Position numbers and translations under genes: made by a program. Positions 23,120 through 35,800 of a stretch of 64,000 nucleotides of DNA are shown piece by piece. This stretch comes from Watersipora subatra (taxonomy: Eukaryota > Bryozoa > Gymnolaemata > Cheilostomatida > Watersiporidae), in the NCBI RefSeq assembly GCF_963576615.1, contig NC_088711.1:10596869-10660868 (forward strand). The letters are read 5' to 3'. Positions within the stretch are counted from its first letter, which is position 1. Each line of letters begins with the position of its first letter. Under the pieces are notes generated by a model. The model searched no databases. It was not told the DNA's origin and saw nothing but the letters and a program-made list of their open reading frames with translations.

Positions 23120-25679
23120 CAGCAGCACTTTCTAATGGACACATTGAAACAGAAAAAAAGCTTTTGAACTTCTCTGTAAAAGCCCTTGAGAATCTTTATT
23201 ACCTATTGCATTCTCAACAGAAGTGTTAAAAACATAAGCGCTGAGTCATTTCTACTCAAAGTTTGTGGACACCAACTCAAGCTATCTATTTTACGTTATT
23301 TAATGGAAACTTATAAATACATCTGAATGCAACAGGTCTGGGCCATACAATTGTCCCATATGCATTAGGAATTTGCAAGCAATCTAAAAAAGTGGCCAAA
23401 CAGCAACTGCCGGAAGACTTTTGAATTGCGCATATCCCAACCAAAGTATACAGAAAGACCTAACGGAGCTCGGACAATGAATACTGTTTCAGATTTTCCT
23501 GTGCCATTGACGCATGACTGAATCAACTATTGTGAAGAAATATAGTAAATATTGGATTTGCTAATAATAATTTGCCCAATCACACGCGAGCTTATACTGC
23601 ACCTAACTGAAGCAACTCGTGTGTTTGGACAATCTGTGAGAGATCTAGTAGTTGTCTTCTTTGCTTGCTCTAAGCCAGTAAAGTTGGCTGTATGTTTTTT
23701 CAAGAACATTATTGCAGAAACAATTGCTAAGGAAACTTGGCTGAACTTAGTAGCAAGGGAGCTCAATGAGTTTTTTCAAAGTTAAACTCCAACTTCCTGT
23801 TTGCCGTTCAGCTACTCCAAACCATTAACTGAAGCTGTTCTGAAGCAAGACTTGGGTTCTCGTTACTTAGACTACGCCTCCGTGGCAAGGATTTTAGATC
23901 GGAGGCTTTAGTTAGATTGATACATAGCCATCACTCCTTGAAAGTTGTTCACCAGCAGATGAGAGTCAATATTCAGAATTTTTCAAAACAACCCCTGCTG
24001 ATAGTATATAGCAACTTGTTGTTAGACCAAGAGACCTTGAGCATCAGCTAGTCGGACAAGTATAAGTAGCCTGAGCTTGAAGTGAACCGACATCCAAAGA
24101 TTTCAGGCCAGCCTTAGTCAGTTGTGCAATAATGATAGATGTTCTTTTCAAAGAAAGGAATAACAGCTAACTGCTGTAGCCTGTCTTGAAATGAATGAAT
24201 AATTTAATCAAAAGCACAATTTACTGTTTCTAGTAAAACTTGAAATTCTTGACTCTTGTTCATATTTTGCAAGTGTAATGTTACACTTCTCTTTGTGAAA
24301 TGGAATGACTGCGACAGCGTAAGCCTTGCGCATGTACTGATTAGATTTATGGGGAGGTTTTAAGACAACCCAGCTGGAGTGGGGGACTGTTTCTAGAAAA
24401 CATACTAAAGTTGTCAAAAGTAATATACAGAACAACTAAAATATGATCATGAGCATATAGTGCCATATACTGTAGATGTTTATCGAAAAACTGTTGAACG
24501 GTAGACGCGTGATAGCAGGTGATAGCAGGTTGTGTGCCATATAGCAGGTGATAGCAGGTGATAGCAGGTTGTGTGCCATATTCCACAGCCTGGAAAGCTC
24601 GAATTGCTAAGGAAATGTAATGCGATACCTCATAGGCTTGACTAAAGGTACTGGCGTTAGTAATGCGAAAACTTAACTGCGGTGTCAAGGTGTCAAGGTC
24701 ATCTTCACAAATGGTAGAAAAGTTAATACTTCTGAACAGCTAATTTTACAGGTTTGCAATATCACATGTGCCGACTATTCGCAAGAGAATTGCTACAGGC
24801 ATAAACTGAGAACATCAATGTATTGTTACTAACCAACTTATCTGGCTGCAGCGCCTAGCCAGCTTTTTCGATAAAACAAGTTTTTTAGGTTGGAAGAGAC
24901 TTGTTTGGTGTCGTCGTAAGACTTTAAGCGCAAACAACCTTTCCTCCTAGTGGGTTGGAAATGTAAGTTGGTTACAGTTGAAGTCGTATGAGCTATGCGG
25001 CCAGTCTTAGTCTGTTTGACTGTATGCTGTTTCATATTGAGACACGGAAAGAGAAGAGTACATGATGACAATAGTAACATGTTACAAAATGTAATATAGA
25101 GTATGCTTAGCCATAAGTAGCGGTAGCTTTCGATGACACTCTCAAGGCTGATACGTTTACAGCAGCTAAGTTTCAACTATGACGATAAGCTTGTATGAAG
25201 CAAATGCTTCATACAAGCTAATAAAATATTTAATATTTAAATGATGCAGGTATGCATATCCCTTGATCTCACTGATATGCTTTTCATGTAGATCGTTTGG
25301 CTGCTGTTATCTAAAAAAAGCTGTAATTTCTGAAATCTTTCACCGGGCTTTGCTAGCCCATTGTTTATGTCTCTAATACTCCATGCAAGCTAACAAAATA
25401 TTGAAGTCTCTCAAACATAACAACATAGGTAACAGATGTTGGTGGTCAGACAGCAAAATTATAATACTGAGATATTGACCACGATTAGATAAACGTGTAT
25501 TTACTGGGTAAATCTTTTGGATAAATGTGACTTACTTATCTCTATAATTGGCTACTTTTTACTGTGAACGTTTGTTGGAGGCTTAAAGTTGCGGAGACTT
25601 TGTTGTTATATTCTTGCATGAAAGCCTCAAGAAAGATGTTGATATATATAATAAAAAGAATTGTTTCCACATCCCTGTT
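23120..25679. other. Gene-poor stretch with a palindrome and short direct repeats
   Basis: A near-duplicate of about 40 bases built on GATAGCAGGT and TTGTGTGCCATAT lies at 24509-24581. A perfect palindrome (AGCTTGTATGAAGCA, AA, complement) lies at 25187-25218. The block at about 23530-23785 is open on both strands but resembles nothing I know. Confidence 0.5.
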
Positions 25680-26187
25680 AACCCTAGCGTGTGGTAGGGT
25701 CTACTCATCCCAGGTCTCTATTAAGAGACCGGGAAGTTAGAGCACTTGTCTCAAGATCTTAACAGTTCCCAATAGGCCACTTTTCCGCGATGCGCTTGTG
25801 TTGATCAAGACTTGCATGTATTTCAAGTCACATTTGATGTACAGGTGTTATTGCACCCGATGCTCCAATAACTACTGGAATTACAGTTGTTCTTTACGTA
25901 CCAGCATTTTTCATCTGCTAAATCTCTGCTCTGCATGGGAGATATCATTCCACTGTATCTTTTTCTCTGCAATCTAAGTTGTAGTCATTGGGTACTACTA
26001 TATCTATTATAGTAGCCCTTTTGCTCTCCTTGTCCATCACTAAAATATCTGGCAACTTGGCAACTAAATTATTTGACGTCTTTGTCAGCTCGGACGTAGA
26101 AATCCCAGAGGACCCTGCTACGAGTGTTCCCATAAAAATACTAATGATACATACATTATTTTTACGTTTATCGCAATACATCGGCAT
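25680..26187 (-). pseudogene. 3' end of a non-LTR retrotransposon (LINE), decayed
   Basis: The minus strand from 26187 encodes KLPDILVMDKESKRATIIDI then VVPNDYNL. This is the family-typical region after the reverse transcriptase (ATxIDIAxPxDxNxxxKExEK). After a frameshift, further pieces reading TTVIPVVIGASGAIT and about 25 residues later EKWPIGNC follow, as in LINE C-termini that read TVIPVVIGALG and then LLGTARILR. Several stops and frame changes show it is dead. The end carries a GGTCTCTATTAAGAGACC hairpin near 25711-25728. The element is truncated upstream of this point. It lies just before the VGLUT first coding exon. Confidence 0.7.
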
Positions 26188-26742
26188 AAATGTTTATAAA
26201 ACGTGATGAAAAAAATAGATATCTCAAACGGATTGCATTAAAATCTCCTATGGTTCAAGCACCTGCAGCACTTGTTTTCACACAAATCTGTAATCACACT
26301 GATATAATGCGTACAAGGTTAAGAACATAGGTTTCACAGGGGACTTCAATCCTCATATCCTGTAAGGCTGACATCACAAAGATCTGTATTGTCCAAAGCA
26401 TCTGTCAAGTGATTGCGACAGAGTGCAGCCTATAGAGACGTATGAATTATTGATTCACGTGTTGAATATTAGAGTTAGAATGGAGGGCAGGACATGGCGG
26501 GGCTCAGCGAGGTAAGACACGGTAACTGCGATACATAGTATTTGATACGCAGTGCCTCTTGTCACATTGTATATCGATGAGGCTATGCATGAGATGCTCG
26601 CGCGTAAGGGATATCGGTAAAACACTCGAGTTTACAAGACCACTTGGTGTAAATCTCTGCCTCTCATAGCGTGTAATCAGCATCGGGCAATCAGAAGTGG
26701 AATTGCGAAGGCAGCGCATTGTCGACAGCAGTTCGTCCTAAC
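26188..26742 (+). other. Likely 5' region of VGLUT
   Basis: Somewhat GC-richer than its surroundings. The frame of the VGLUT start has an in-frame TAA at 26674-26676, so translation does not begin further upstream in this exon. A separate ATGGCGGGGCTCAGCGAG followed by GTAAGA near 26494 resembles a small exon with a donor site. It may belong to an alternative or 5' UTR exon. Confidence 0.35.
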
Positions 26743-26831
26743 ATGGATACCATACAGGGAAGAGTGAAGGAAAAGATCTTGCATCCAAGTCAGGACTTAT
26801 CCAAAGCTGTCGTTACCAGTGTCAAAGACAG
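26743..26831 (+). CDS. VGLUT: VGLUT coding exon 1 (start codon)
   Basis: Encodes [20 protein letters not shown] and nine more residues, then AG before donor GTAACT. The two-base carry exactly fits exon 2, which opens with the third base of the split Arg codon. The basic helical character resembles the vertebrate VGLUT2 N-terminus. The 8.3-kb gap to exon 2 makes this the least certain exon. Confidence 0.6.
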
Positions 26832-29800
26832 GTAACTAAAATTACTGCCAAATAAAATAATTTGCTCTAAATCAAATTTATTATTTTAGCTTTTTTGTAA
26901 AATTTCCGCAGTTGACCGCAAAAAAACAGTATTCTGTTCACTGTTGCTGACTTCCTCGAAATTTTGATTAATTCCATAACTCTTAATATATACATATATA
27001 ATATATTAAGCACTATTTTGGTCATCTGACAGATTTGCTACCAGTATTGACATTGTCAGGTCTTTGAGCTGATGCTAAAAATTAATTAAAGTTTATTGAA
27101 GACTGAAAGTTGTAAATAGTTTGGATAAATTAATAAATTTATTCTGAACCTCTCCCACGCAATTATTCCAAAAATTATATAATATGTTCAGTCTAAAATA
27201 TAGTTTGATTTACATTTGGCAACAGGTTTTTCATAAAGAGACATAGTATTTCAAATAGTTATTAATTTTGGATTTGATCTGCGGTCATATCTAAGCAATA
27301 TGAATTTAGAAGTTTAACTCGAAGTCAATTCCTGTTTTATCAGACAGTTTCCATTAGCTGTACAGGAGAACTTTCAACTCCCCTACTGACATTGCATAAC
27401 TACTTGAAAGTTTTTATTTGTAGAGATTATTGTAATACTAAATTTATGTAATATAATAAACAAAAGTATTATTTTAGCTTGTTAAATATTTGATAATTAA
27501 GTACAGCTGTGTTTTTGTATTATAAAAGCATCCTAATTGATACTAAAGAGTTTAGACGTTTAACACTTGAACACTTTAAACACTTGAACACCTAAACAGT
27601 TTAACACTATTAACACTTATACCTAAACAGTTTAATACTATTAACACGTATACCTTAACAGTTTAACACTATTAACACTTATACCTAAACAGTTTAATAC
27701 TATTAACACGTATACCTTAACAGTTTAACACTATTAACACTTATACCTAAACAGTTTAACACTATTAACACTTATACCTTAACAGTTTAACACTATTAAC
27801 ACTTATACCTAAACAGTTTAACACTATTAACACTTATACCTTAACAGTTTAACACTATTAACACTTATACCTAAACAGTTTAACACTATTAACACTTAAA
27901 CCTAAACAGTTTAACACTATTAACACTTAAACCTAAACAGTTTAATACTATTAACACTTATACCTAAACAGTTTAACACTATTACCGTAGACCAAGGTAC
28001 AAATGATATTTGAAACAGAAAAAACACGTATGGTGAACTGATGAAACACAGATGAAATTACATGACGGACATTTAAATTACTATTCCAGCATAAATATAT
28101 CACAGACATGACCAATAACTGCTCATAATAGGCTTGAGAAAAAGAGAAAATGTTGCAAGTGAGCTTTCTTATTTAGAATAGTGGCTAAAATTAAGAGAAA
28201 ATATAATTTTAGAAACTTTTTTTAGCTATTCGAAGTAGCAGTATTGCGTTCCTATTTTGTATCAAGGTTGAATATGCTTGATCTGTGAAGGGAACTGAAT
28301 CAAAACAATGAATAAAAGTTGGCCAATCGTACGTTAGGGATTTCAGAGACAAAGTAAGATCGAGAGAAATCAATAACATCTATCAGTCCAACTCTCATCC
28401 AATGTGTCTTTCAACTTTTGGAAATTCTCCTAGCATGCTTATCTTAAACACAACCTGGCTCTATGAACAGCAAAAATTCCTATAAATAGAATTTATGATA
28501 TTTAAATATAGCCTAACATCAAGTTTTTAGAACCATAATTTTTAGCTTGTAATTCAATTGGGAAGTTTCTGGAAACAGTCTATATGTACAGGAAACTGTT
28601 GTTGGTAATCCCTAGAAGGTTGACCGTTACATCTGATGGCACAACATAGAGTGAAAGCATTGTTGCAGAAAAGATGACACTGCGATATCGGCTCGGCATG
28701 TCTAAGCGCAGTGACAAGGAAACCTTAGTTATCGGAGACATGCCCAGCAGTCGAACCTTTTGACTCATTTTTAAGAATTTGTCCTCCTTTCACTCGTCAG
28801 AACATCTGAGAACATTCGTCAGAAGTTTTCTGACGAATGTTCTCAGACCTGCTACATTTTACATAGAGAAATTTAAGTTAGATATGTTTTTTTCTCACTA
28901 CTAGGGGCTTTTCTGGGAATGAACCCAAACTTGCGGGGCACATGTCAGACGCCCTAGATGACTAGGCTACTCTAGTGCTAAAATACAAAAAGTAAGCAAA
29001 AGGAAGTGAAGGTAGCTCGTGCATTCATTGAGAAAAGATGTTTACAGTAATTCAGATGCTTGGCCTGAAAGCAGTAACCCACATAGGGTTGTAGTTGCAC
29101 TGCCTTAGTATGACCTTGTCAATAACTACCGATCGAGAAGGACCTTAGGCTTAGTACACTGAGATGTACCTTTAGCTTTTAGCGTTTAAACTCTACTGGC
29201 ACACGACTGAAACTCCCCTGTGACACCAGCATAATGTCATAGGCCGCAGGTATGTTAGCCGGAATGGATGCCAACTTACTACTATCTGTAACATGCCGAA
29301 GCTGAGTGAAATACATTGCTGTAACAAAGCTGGTTGATGCATAGAAAGTAGATTATAATAGACTTCTTCAGAGCCTATGTGCAGGAGCAAAGAAGGGCTA
29401 TGTACAAATCAAACTTACCTCCTTGAAAATTGCAGTAGGTAGCTAACAGCTGTCTGCATAAAATAACTCATAACTGTGCAGTTTATCATAAAACACATAC
29501 AATGCCTGCTATGTCACAGTGTAGCACAACATAATGCGGCATACACTAGCACGGTACTGTATATAATCAAATATAACATAGAACTAATAAAGGTGAAAAG
29601 TCTAGCGTCATCAAATCGTAAAGTAAGCTGAATTAAACTGACTTGTTAAAAACGCTTAATATATCCTCTTACTATAAAACACCAGTTTGACGTTTTCATT
29701 TGCCAACTTTTTGTTTAGTTTTATGATTCTTGTATAGAGTAATTTAGAAAACATTTCTGTTTGAAGTAAAATTATTGCCTATTAAAGTGATATATATATA

Positions 29801-32800
29801 TATATATATATAATGTAATTGCCTCAAATGAAATGACAACTTCTGCTGTGGAAACATTTTTTTAAATTATACCATCACATCAAGTTACAAAACATAAAAT
29901 GTAAAACTGGGATGTTTTGTGAAAACCATTAGAGATAATTGGCAGCGTGTATGTTTATGCCCAAACATTTTATTGTGTATAATTGTTCCCCTCTCATATC
30001 TTTTCTTCTTATCCTGAATATCCAGTCTTCTCTGTTACTTTCATTTTGGACCTAACACGGCGCATCTTGTTAAAACTTTGTGTGAGCAAAAACAAATATG
30101 GATATTATTAATCATCAGTCTCTGCGCCCCTAATCTAACAATAAGAACACTAAATGTCTAAGCTATATGCCTCATTTGAAATTGTAATTTTGGCTCAACA
30201 GTAGATGAGAGCCTGTGTACCAACCATAATACATATCAGCTTCTCATTAGACGGAGAAATCTGGAGCAAGCATCAGCAGGTTGGACAAGTGTAAATTAGC
30301 CCAACTTTGCTGTAAACTAATCAGAATAGTTGAATCAGAGCTAATCAAATAGTCCAGGTCAGTTGTGGTCGACTAAAAAGAACATTGCTTCATCTACATT
30401 AAATAAAAAATATAACAATAAAAACATCAAAAAAAATTTATAAGGAAAAAAAATCATTGGTAAAATTTTGGTGTCAAGCTTATACAGAATTTCACACAGC
30501 CAACAAAATACATTGTTTTGTTGCTATGGTAACACTAGCTGTGTTAATAAATTACCTGTAGCTTTAAACTGATGATACTTTTACCAATCGTGTACGTAGT
30601 TGTAGCACAAAGATAAAAATAATGTATAGTGTATTCACTTTAGATCATCAGATATAAACTATATTTCATACAAACAATATACGATCAATATCCGTGAAGT
30701 AATTAAAAATGTTTAAACAACATGATCGCCATTAGAGCTACGGCCCTCCATCATGAGCTAAGTGGTGCGATATGGATTTCAATAGAACATGGCTGACTAA
30801 AGTGCGGGGTAGGTGGATGGGGTATAAGTCAGAAGGAGCTTCGACACAAACATCTACAGGGTGAGCTAAACTCCGGGTAGCTGCCGAGGAAACAAAACTG
30901 CCAGAATTGAACCCGGAGTCACACTTCAGCTTACCATCTGGCTGATGAATAGAAGAACAACAGAAAAAACTACTGGCCATTACAGTAAAAGATATTTCTT
31001 GCTGCGTGGGAGTCAAACACGCACCGTGTCATCAGGATTGCTATTACAATAGCCTAATTTCCTGTATTATTGGCGATTTACTTGGTAAAAGGAATCCCAA
31101 TTGGCTGGGTAAATTGATCTTGTTCCTTTGCTGGCATGCTTGACCTACTCCTACTAGCACCCAACTCCTGCCGCTCTTGTTTGCCATCTCCAATCAATAA
31201 GCTTAGGAAATGCGCGCTCAAATCTTTTTCATCTAAAACCAATGAAAATGCAAGCTTAAATCAGCAATGTTCACAATTTATCCTTTCCACTCTAATCTAA
31301 TACCAATAGTTAGGCCTGACTTTTATTTGAAAAGCAAATTAAGTTCCTGTATCATTCTTCCTATTCAGAAAGTATAACAGGAGTTACAGCGTGTCCAATG
31401 TTGTATGTAACTTGATATTGTGACTGCGTAACATGCTCATCTACTGCCAGATTGGGCGGTGAAAATGGGTTCAGAATATAGCGCATTGATGTCATTTATT
31501 TATACAAAAATAGTCTGTGCCAATGCATCTTGTTTGTTTTAAAAATTGACCTCGCGTAAAAGAACTTGCTGAAACGCAAAGAGAAAAACTAGCACTAACT
31601 AAACATCTGAAAGCTGATCAAAGGGAGAATTAAAACTTAGTTTAAACTAACTCTTCTGGGAGTTGCAATAATAGAACTACATGTATATATGAATTATTTT
31701 AGTCACATCTCACTTGAATATTTGTAAATTCCTTGTATATGCAATAGGTTTTACAACAGACTAAACTTGTTCTGGACTATATAGGGAAAACTAATAAAGA
31801 TTAATGGCTGGTTGATGATGATACAAGCTGACAACCGTTGGGGTTACGACAATATTATAATTGATGAAATTCACTAATGCCTCATCGCAATTAACCTGAT
31901 TAGCGTTGCCGTGCTCATCAGAGAAGTAGAGTCTCCTCCATTAGCCTAAATTACCGCTCAGCTGCAATTAGTATGAATTGGTCATCTTATAGGGTAGTTG
32001 TGCTATTCAGTTTACCCGAGTCTACCTTGAATCAATCGAGATGGCCACCGCAGTTGATTTCCTTACACATAGAATTTTTTCAATGCGCACATTTTCTGCA
32101 TTTGTGTTGGAGGTTTCAGAATTCTGCATAAACTGTGTCTAGTCGTATTTATCCTTACCCACGTATGACAAACATAATATTCAGTTCCGTGACATCCACA
32201 TACTACACCCACCATTGTATGTTTCAGTTTATAACCTTTCTGTTACTACAACCTACAGTTCACTATCCTGACTCCACAATACTATTAGATTACCAACTTT
32301 TAAAATACTTTTGCTCAACTCAATAAATAATTCTTAATTTCTGCCTTTTCATTTTTATTTTGGCATGTAATTGAAAACATCATTTTGTTGAGGATTATTA
32401 ACGCCAATAAAAAGTTATATATACATTAACTTAAAACTCCGCTTGTAGAATATAAACTGAATTATAAGTTTAGCAACTCCTTTAACAAAATTTTTTTAAG
32501 TTTGAGTAATATAGCATTTTTAAAAGCTAAAAAATAAACAAAAATTGATTTACTATTTTAGTTTTAAAGATTATTGAAAAAACTGGATATGCTAGCAAAA
32601 CGTTTAAAATTATTTTGGTGAACAAAAACAAACATAAAGCTTGGCCAAAGCAAACGTGAATGTTTGTTTTGTCCATCGGCAGCGAGTCAACTTTAGCTTT
32701 ATGACTCTTGGTCAGCAAATATAAAATGATAAAAATGGATTGTCTCTAACTCTCCGCTGCAGCTTTATTGATTACGGTAATGATCTCAAAAGATTAACCC

Positions 32801-35800
32801 AATGTGCTGATGTTGTAGATCCATAGTATAAAAGGAAACATCCTGAGGATTAACATGGTAGCCTGTTTGAAATCAATCAACGCTTCTCACTGGGTCTGAC
32901 ATAAAATCGATTTTAGGTTTTCTCAAATTACGGATTTTGACATATTGAGCCATTTAACTCAATGTATATGCCCTGATAGCTAAGGCATTGCCCTTTAAGA
33001 TCAGTGGGTCAACTCGAGGCAGTTTTTAATCTCTCCATCAATAGCTAGTAAATGCTATTGCTGGAGTTTTAAAGTTATAGAAATGAAAAATCCATTTCAC
33101 ACCGCTATCGAACCCTGAACCTCCAGTTCTGCAGACAGGCATGCTATTTATTATACTATGCATTCAACTGGTATTACTATAGAATAATTGTGCCCACAAT
33201 TATTCTAACTCAAACAAATAAATTATTTGTACTTCTAGAACTTACCGAGTCTGATACAAACCTTTTCTGCTAGGAATCCTTACTCTCTCCTCGGCTCTCA
33301 TCCTAATGTAGTTGGTATAACTCAATGAATCTAATATATTACTAACAATAACTCAATGAATCTAATATATTACTAACAGATCAGGACTAGCAATCAGCCA
33401 TCTCATTATAGTCATAATTTTACTTCACTATTCATTATTTTTTGTCACCTGGTCTAATTTGGTTTAAACAGCTTTGATCAGTGTGGATAAATTTAATATC
33501 TATCTATACATTGGTATGATTACTATATTTATAACATGATATATTATATTGGTATGATTACTGTATTTATAACATGATATATTATATTGGTATGGTTAAT
33601 ATATTTATAACATGATATATTATATTGGTATGATTAATATATTTATATCGTGATATATTATATTGGTATGATTAATATATTTATAACATGATATATTATA
33701 ATGGTATGATTACTATATTTATAACATGATATATTATATTGGTATGATTAATATATTTATATCGTGATATATTATATTGGTATGATTAATATATTTATAA
33801 CGTGATATGTTATATTGGTATGATTAATATATTTATAACATGATATATTATATTGGTATGATTAATATATTTATATCATGATATATTATATTGGTATGAT
33901 TAGTATATTTGTATCATGATATATTATATTGGTATGATTAATATATTTATATCGTGATATATTATATTGGTATGATTAATATATTTATAACGTGATATGT
34001 TATATTGGTATGATTAATATATTTATAACATGATATATTATACTGGTATGATTAATATATTTATATCATGATATATTATATCGGTACGATTGATATATTT
34101 ATATCATGATATATTAAATTCTTTGCTCTATATTTTTTGTTTGAAATTTGAGTTAAAAGCAATAGTTCTGATTGTAGGTTAACACATTATCTAATAAATA
34201 ACAAACACTTACCTATATTTACCTTCACCTCTAGTTTGGAGACAAACAAGGTTCCGCATTTCTTAACTACTGGTTAGCAGCTCAACTCTTGATGTCAGCA
34301 TCTACAGCTATAACAAATATAATCAGCATGATTAATGCTGCTGTCATCATAATTGTTAAAGCTTGCTGCTAGTGAGCTGACTACAGTACAGGACTACTAA
34401 CATGTTAAACACTCCTCTGTAGAGCAGCATCTACTGTAAATGTTATCTAGATATATAACATAACGTAAAAACCTTTTCAAAATGAATGTTTTTGCTTAAT
34501 TTATGTATATTCTCTTGGTTTACCAAAAGCAAAACATTTCTATGTTGTAAGGTACGTAATTGTAGAAGGCACAAAGCGAGGGTAAAATAAGAGAAAAGGG
34601 AGGGGTCAGTTAAATTTTAAGAGATACTAGTTAAAAGCTCTATTATATGTATCTATATATATATATTTCTCAAAGTATGTCCGTGTGTATGTCGTATGTC
34701 AGTCTGCATTCCGGCTATAGCTATTATTAAAATAACTGCAGCTGGACAACAATGCTGTCGCAATGTCATGGAGTACCGTCATTAGAAGCCTAACAGCTTA
34801 GTGGAATTTTTCATTGGCAATATGCCAGGCTAATAGCTTGAAAGTTACAGTTGATTGAAAAAGTTTTAAAACCTTTACAGTTGTTTTCATTTTTCTCTTA
34901 ATTTATTTAAACTACACAAAACACTTCTCTCATGATATGTAGTTTGAAAGTTAGAATAGTAAATGTTGTTATATGTTAAATACAAATCAATTTTCTGTCC
35001 AGACTTTTTTATTACCCGAGCAACGCCGAGTAGCACAGCTAGTGTATATATATATATGGGCAGCGTGACAGCTATTGCTATCTTATATGTACCTTTAACT
35101 TGAAAAACATTTACAAAAATCTAATAAACACACGGTTCACGCTCAGTCTTAAAGAGAGTCTGTCTGTCATCCTTGCAGACTGGTTTCCAAGAAGGAGGCA
35201 AAACCAGTGCCAGCGAAAAGAAAATCTAGAACACACGTAAAGTACCAGACACTACCAGATGGTAAATATTCTAGCACTCTGCAAGATGATACAGAAATTA
35301 AGCATGACAATGAGGATGATGATGGGAGTGATGTTGAGGAGGAAACTCCATCACCTCGGTATTACGACTGTTTCGACAGATGTGGCAAGTAAGGAAGTTA
35401 AGCAATTTAAACTAACTGAAATAAACAGATTAACATATACTCTGTATTGTTGCATGCATGAAATGTTTACTCCTCTTCATACTGCCTGTAAGAAATCAAA
35501 GTTTCCATATTTGGTGGAATTTGTCTACTTTCTTTTACCCAATTAAAAAGCTTGTTTTCTGGCGAATGCTTCCTGCAGTACAACCGCAAATCTATTCAAA
35601 CCTGATATGAAAATCGATATCTTCTGCATATTAACTACAACTAAACTATGAATGATATGCATTCTAAGCCAATAAGAAAAATGTGGGTCAGCGTTTCCAG
35701 CGACCAATTAGAGGCAATGTAGAATAATACTGATAGACACTCTGTTGTTGGTTCAAACTATGGCTGGCTGTAGATGACTGTTTCAATACAATGTAGTACA

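Larger units (their letters stand above)
26832..35178 (+). other. VGLUT intron 1 (8.3 kb), repeat-rich
   Basis: Contains a 31-bp minisatellite (27559-27984), a 20-bp-stem perfect hairpin (28805-28847), tRNA-derived SINEs (about 28895-28985, 30725-31075, 33076-33206), a (TA)n run (29789-29812), a dispersed repeat (29497-29640), a family B repeat (32165-32425), a 38-bp minisatellite (33505-34118) and a Helitron-like element (34652-35043). No other exon recognised. Confidence 0.6.

Noticed and set aside
23527-23785. Overlapping frames of ~78 codons on both strands
   Set aside because: Neither matches a family, and overlapping open frames on both strands fit chance better than a gene.
25988-26206. 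72-codon plus-strand frame as a gene
   Set aside because: It is the complement of the LINE remnant, whose minus-strand frame shows real family motifs.
35207-35392. Frame starting at GTG 35207 as a separate small protein
   Set aside because: It is the middle of VGLUT exon 2. The start is GTG and the stop TAA lies inside the GTAAGG donor.
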